A DNA stretch of 64,000 bases. Origin: Erpobdella octoculata. Its lineage: Eukaryota; Annelida; Clitellata; Hirudinida; Erpobdellidae. Below the pieces are notes generated by a model. That model was not told where the DNA came from and did not search any database. It saw nothing but the letters and a program-made list of their open reading frames with translations. Each line of letters begins with the position of its first letter. Positions within the stretch are counted from its first letter, which is position 1. This document shows positions 57,996 to 64,000 of the stretch, one piece after another. Made by a program: the position numbers and the translations under genes. Location: assembly GCA_963978895.1 (NCBI GenBank), contig OZ022238.1, positions 11,494,842-11,558,841 of the forward strand. The letters run 5' to 3'.

Positions 57996-60900
57996 TTAGT
58001 GCTTCCTGAACTCATAAACCCTATCAAAGTGATCGTAGGGTTTACTGTGGGCATAATATTCTTCAAGGTGTATCTCATTGAACCTGCCATTCATGTCGTG
58101 ATAGACAGGCTGTCCCTTCCACTTCCCGGTCTCCCACCCGGGCACGTTCTTCATCAACTCGTTCTCCTCATCACGGTTCTGTCTCAGTCTTCTCAGAAAC
58201 CTAGGCGGGAAACAATAAATACAAAATTAATAATATTCTGATCAAAGTGCAATTTCAGCGGATCCGGATCACAATCTCACAACATTAAGTAACTAAGCAC
58301 ATTCAAATTTACTAAGTTGAATTATATAATCATAATAATCATCAAAATATTAAATGAGGTAAGTAATGAACCATCATAACAATATAAAGCCAATGCTAAA
58401 ATACTTGAACTGACATTCTATGTTCTTCTGACTTCAACAGAGGACACACTGCAAGCCTAGCATCGTTGATTTCCAACCTTAGTCTCCTGAGATAAAAAAA
58501 ACAAAGAGCAGGTATAAAATGCGTACAACTAAATTAATTTCGGCAATTATAAGAAAGTTTTTATAACATTAGAGATACTTGTCATATTCAACCAATAACA
58601 TATGGATAAACAAAGGAAGCAGGCTAAAGACTGACCCTACTCACAGAAGTGATGGCATACCTACAAGCATCTTCGCCTCCTACCCTCGAGGTTTTAAGTT
58701 CAATCACCATAGCAAAAAAAAACCTCACATCATCTAACTCCTTTGGACAAGGAGTTCACTCAACTGGCTCAGGTAAACTTAGAATTTCATCCAATTTTGG
58801 TATTCAATTGGTGCCTAGTTGATCATTTTCAGCAAAAAAACAAAATATTGTTTGAATTCAAAGCTGAAATGAAAAGTAATAGTGCCAGTCAACTCCTCTA
58901 AACCTCTTGAAGAAAAAATACATCCGAAAAGGCCGATTGGATCTGAGCAAATGTGAGTTAGTTGCTTGCTCAAGAAAACTATGTGCTGAAACCTGGAATC
59001 GAACCCGGGTACTACAGATATCCATGCCAGAGTCACAAGAGTAGTTGTTTTTTTAAGGATTGGTATTATATGTATTTATGGCAAAATAATTTTCAGTACA
59101 GCAAAATCCGCTCCAGTGGTAGACAAAATAAGCTAACTTTTCTGACCTAGGTGATCATAACTAAACGCTATTTATCTGCCCATTACCCAGCGTTCTATCT
59201 AAGCGCCTGTTCAGAGGCGCTACTCATATATTAAACCATACTGCAGAAAGAATGTTCATGAAACAAAATGCCTGAAAATGATTTTTGATACTAGACTTCC
59301 TTAAATGTACCAAGTTTTGAAAACTCCGGTATTGTAAATTTTTGAAAGCACGGGGTTAGGGTTTTAATTTCTTAAAAACCGGGTTCATGGTTCATGTTAG
59401 GGCATGAGTTTCAATTTTCAGAAAAATCGGGTTTGGGTTTCATGTTTTCCAAAGTTCGGGTATCAAAAATAGACCGGGTAGAACCAAACTTCCCGTTTGC
59501 GTACTCGTGAGACCCCTAGTGGTTACTGACAGATAGCTAAACAATAGAGTAAAGTTTTCAAACGAGATTTGAAGCAGCTGATAGAAGACAAATCTTTTGT
59601 TCATTAAAGTGGTAGATTATTCTAGACAGTAGATGTGGCATGACAAAAAGTTCTGTTTGCAAAAACAGTCCTCGAGCCATCAATGTTGAGGCTGTTAATT
59701 CTACTGTTCGATCTCAGTTCTTTTGCTGATGTGCAGATCTTAAGTAGATCATAAAAATAGCCTGGCTGTCTAGTGGTCAAAACTTTAAAGTAGCACTTAA
59801 ACTTAAAGGTTAGAAAACAGGGTGATGTTTTTCCCCTTCATAAAAACCTGACCCTGATTAAGAAGCAAGAACTCTCATTAAAAAGTACTAAGGGCATCAA
59901 TTTAAAAGTCTATTAGTCATTTCCCCAGTCACCACTTGATTGGGAAAGAAGTGCAAGTAAAATGGTGAAATTCAGTCACATCAGATTTCACTTTGTGAAG
60001 CAATAAGAAGCATTTGGTAAGATAAATACTCCTGCAAACAAGGACAGTAACCATGGGAAACAGTCAGAAACATTAACAATAATTCTACAGGTTTGTCATA
60101 ACTGAGAATAGTCTGATGACATCATCATCATCACAAGATTAATTGACAAATATTTTTTTTATATGAAATAAAATCATCCATAAAATTACTTAAACCTATA
60201 CTCAGTCACCATTAATTCCAATACAGAAGTCAATGCATGTTACATTAAGACACAGAAACACCTAGAGACCTCTTAAATTGTGTGACAGTAAGATAGCAAA
60301 TACTCAAAAATAAATCTAAAAAAATTTCTAAAAAAAATCAGATTTGTAAATATAAGTACTTTCTATGTTGTCTCTCAAAGTAGTAGGCAGTCCATGCTAA
60401 GCCAGTGACTCCAAAGAAAATTCCGAAAATAGCATAGCCTTAAAAAAATAAATTTGTTAATTAAAATTAACATTCAATTTATAGCTATTTCATACATAAG
60501 ATTTTCTGCATAGAAAAGAAATCATATTAAGAAATAAGTTAAAGGTTGGGTGGGGTTATGGTCAGGAACAACACTAAAACAAAGTAAAAATTTAATTAAA
60601 TCTGCTCAAATTATAACAATATAAAATTCATTAGTCCGATTTCGTAAGAAAGACAGATTAAGTAACAAGTGTTCTTAAAATCTTCTTTTAAATTTTTGTT
60701 GAACTGCATATTCTAATTGTAATTTATAGCTAAACTATATATTATTATTGATAAATATAAATCACAACTTATAAAACTTTCTATCACAACTCGAAATTGA
60801 TAGTTTATACATATAAAAGACTTTGTCCGTATGGCCGTTTATATATGTGTGTGTGTTATGTCTGGCTAAACTGAAGAATTTAGAAGCAAAATAAAAGTTT

Positions 60901-61678
60901 CAGATGAAAGATAAAGTATCTCTGAGTGACATAGGCTTGACAGAATTTACAAAGGTTCAGTATTAACTGAGATAAATGAGTTTGAAGCATCGCTTATTCT
61001 ACGGTCTATCAGTCTATAGTCTATACTGCTATAGACTATAGATAGTATAGATTCTACAACAGTATAGAAGGTTATTGCCATTGCAGTTGATATGAGTAGA
61101 AAATATTTAATAATCAAATTTGTTTTTATTTAGATATTAAACATTTTAAAAAGTATAATAAATTCTTATGTTTTACTAGCTTTATTATTTCTGACTTAAC
61201 AAAAACAAAAATTAAATCAAAATAAATTATCCTATAAATAAACTATGAAAAATATTTTAACAGTTTATTCACCAGTTTAAAAACTTCATTTTATTTCTTG
61301 GAAGTTTAATAGGGCTACACTTACACTTTACAGATATCTATGAATAGCACTTTGTTTTGACTTGTTCTCAAACTCTTTCCTCCCGAAACGATCGGCAGTT
61401 TGAATCTGACTTTCTAGCGATTATCAAAATTTAAAATCCATATAGCTGTATATTGCATACTATTCTTTTTTTACTTTTACTAAATTTTGAGGATTTGAAC
61501 GTTTTTATACCGAGGCGAAAAAAGGGTGACCTTGACATGGAGCTGCGATAGAAGACTAATTTTAAAATTGCACATTCCACTAACCACTTAATCCTCCTGT
61601 TGAAACTTTTCTCGCCCAATTCACAGCCCCGTAGCCCCCAGGAGGGGGCATATCCTGACGGTATTTAGACGCCGACAT
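57996..61678 (-). CDS. NDUFA13: NADH dehydrogenase 1 alpha subcomplex subunit 13 (GRIM-19)
   Basis: NDUFA13 is a single-pass accessory subunit of mitochondrial complex I, needed for its assembly. Four exons join in phase: 61585-61678, 60360-60438, 58415-58486 and 57996-58200, giving 149 aa (human 144). The N-terminus has the hallmark Q-D-M-P-P-P-G-G-Y-G. A membrane segment follows at about 33-52 (Y-A-I-F-G-I-F-F-G-V-T-G-L-A-W). Then come R-L-R-L-E-I-N-D-A-R-L-A-V-C-P-L-L and E-N-E-L-M-K-N-V-P-G-W-E-T-G, both typical of the family. The start ATG 61676-61678 is preceded by no other in-frame Met that fits. Possible poly(A) signals on the minus strand lie at 57794-57799. All catalytic-complex contacts are by homology. 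The gene looks intact. Confidence 0.97.
58620..59040 (-). repeat. tRNA-derived SINE-like sequences
   Basis: On the minus strand near 58990-59010 the text GGGTTCGATTCC is a consensus Pol III B box in a T-arm-like context. It is preceded by an A-box-like GACTCTGGCATGG. A second, diverged tRNA-like stretch is on the plus strand at about 58640-58710. Both lie in an NDUFA13 intron (58487-60359). The rest of that intron shows old repeat debris (59320-59520) and nothing else. Confidence 0.45.
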
Positions 61679-63261
<1,583 letters not shown>

Positions 63262-63269
63262 ATATATGT

Positions 63270-64000
63270 GTGTGTGTGTGTGTGTATGTGTGTATATATA
63301 TATTTTAGATTGATAATATATGTAGCATTTTACAAAGTGCATTTTAAGCTAGGACTGACACCCAGGGACGCAACTAGCCACAAATGTGCTGGGGACTCAA
63401 GCTTGAAAAAGCCCGGCAAAGGCGAATTTTTTTTTGACTATGTTCAGTCTGCAGTTTTTTTTATCTTTAATAATTTATTAATGATAGAAAAGAAAGACTG
63501 CAAACTGAAGAGTCAAACTCAGTCTCAAATCACTCAAAGCAAATGTTAAAATATAAGTTTATGATATGTATAAACATATAAATATATAGGCATATATATT
63601 GAGAATAAATGTAGCACCTCACCCCAACTCATCCACATAGAAAAACTCATAATATTTGAAAAATTACAGGGCCTCCGACATGGCTTTGGGGGTGGCTTTC
63701 GCCCCCCCCCCTAATTGCGCGGATTTGCGCCCCTGCAGACACACGAGGCTAAAGCTCATACAAGCTCCATCGGATAGACCGAAGGCACAACAAGATTGAA
63801 AAATATTAGCAGAAATATATTATATAACTAAGTAGATATAATTCAAAACGTATGAAAAATACAACGTTTATCAACTAATCTAAATACACAAGCATGAGTA
63901 AGATAATAACTTATTTTTTGGTGGACAAAATCTTGGAGACGGGCCGTCGCTCCCCATCCCCCAATCGCCGCCTCTGAAATAAACAGAGAGTTAGAGAAAC
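63270..64000. other. Repeat remnants at the window end
   Basis: A TG-rich run lies at 63268-63290. A possible decayed hAT-like element spans 63363-63735 (CAGGGACGCAA at the left, TTGCGCCCCTG at the right, no clear duplication). The rest is unremarkable, with no gene recognised. Confidence 0.4.

Overview
The window is nuclear DNA of a bilaterian animal. Its genes have GT-AG introns that I could phase exon by exon. They include a Phox2-type homeobox gene, an EH-domain dynamin-like ATPase, a Fos/ATF3-like bZIP factor and mitochondrial complex I subunit NDUFA13. The DNA between exons is AT-rich, full of hAT-type transposons and MITEs, and carries very long microsatellites, one of about 2 kb. Together with the round 200-N gap this points to a long-read, scaffolded assembly. 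A spiralian (annelid or mollusc-like animal) is my best guess from gene style and repeat content. The species cannot be read from the sequence.

Layout. 1-8072 (+) holds the 3' part of a bZIP gene; its second intron is swollen by a 4.9 kb hAT element with a clean 8-bp target duplication. 8717-14444 (-) is a complete six-exon EHD gene (653 aa), convergent with the bZIP gene. 15907-31800 (-) is an 18-exon gene that I assembled from short exons. It predicts a 992-aa secreted or surface-anchored cysteine-rich protein with a signal peptide, two copies of a large extracellular module, and one ShK domain between them. Its first intron holds the 2 kb (GAAT)n array and the assembly gap. 32.6-37.7 kb is a transposon graveyard with one unrecognised broken ORF region. 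37708-46208 (-) is Phox2 (five coding exons, about 510 aa), with a TATA/CCAAT promoter-like region near 48.45-48.63 kb. 48.6-57.9 kb is mostly satellites, inverted repeats and palindromes, with one probable small + strand 3' gene end at 52395-53936. 57996-61678 (-) is the complete four-exon NDUFA13 gene (149 aa). 61.7-64 kb is again repeats, including a hAT element inserted at the edge of a (TA)n tract.

The genes do not form a functional pathway; they are ordinary metazoan neighbours. The least familiar items are the two-module ShK protein and a set of repeat families. Those families comprise a palindromic 18-bp minisatellite family, elements with mirror-image subterminal minisatellites, and a 152-157 bp tandem array inside a hAT element. 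No CRISPR, operon or prokaryotic system is present. All calls come from reading the sequence; no database search was possible.
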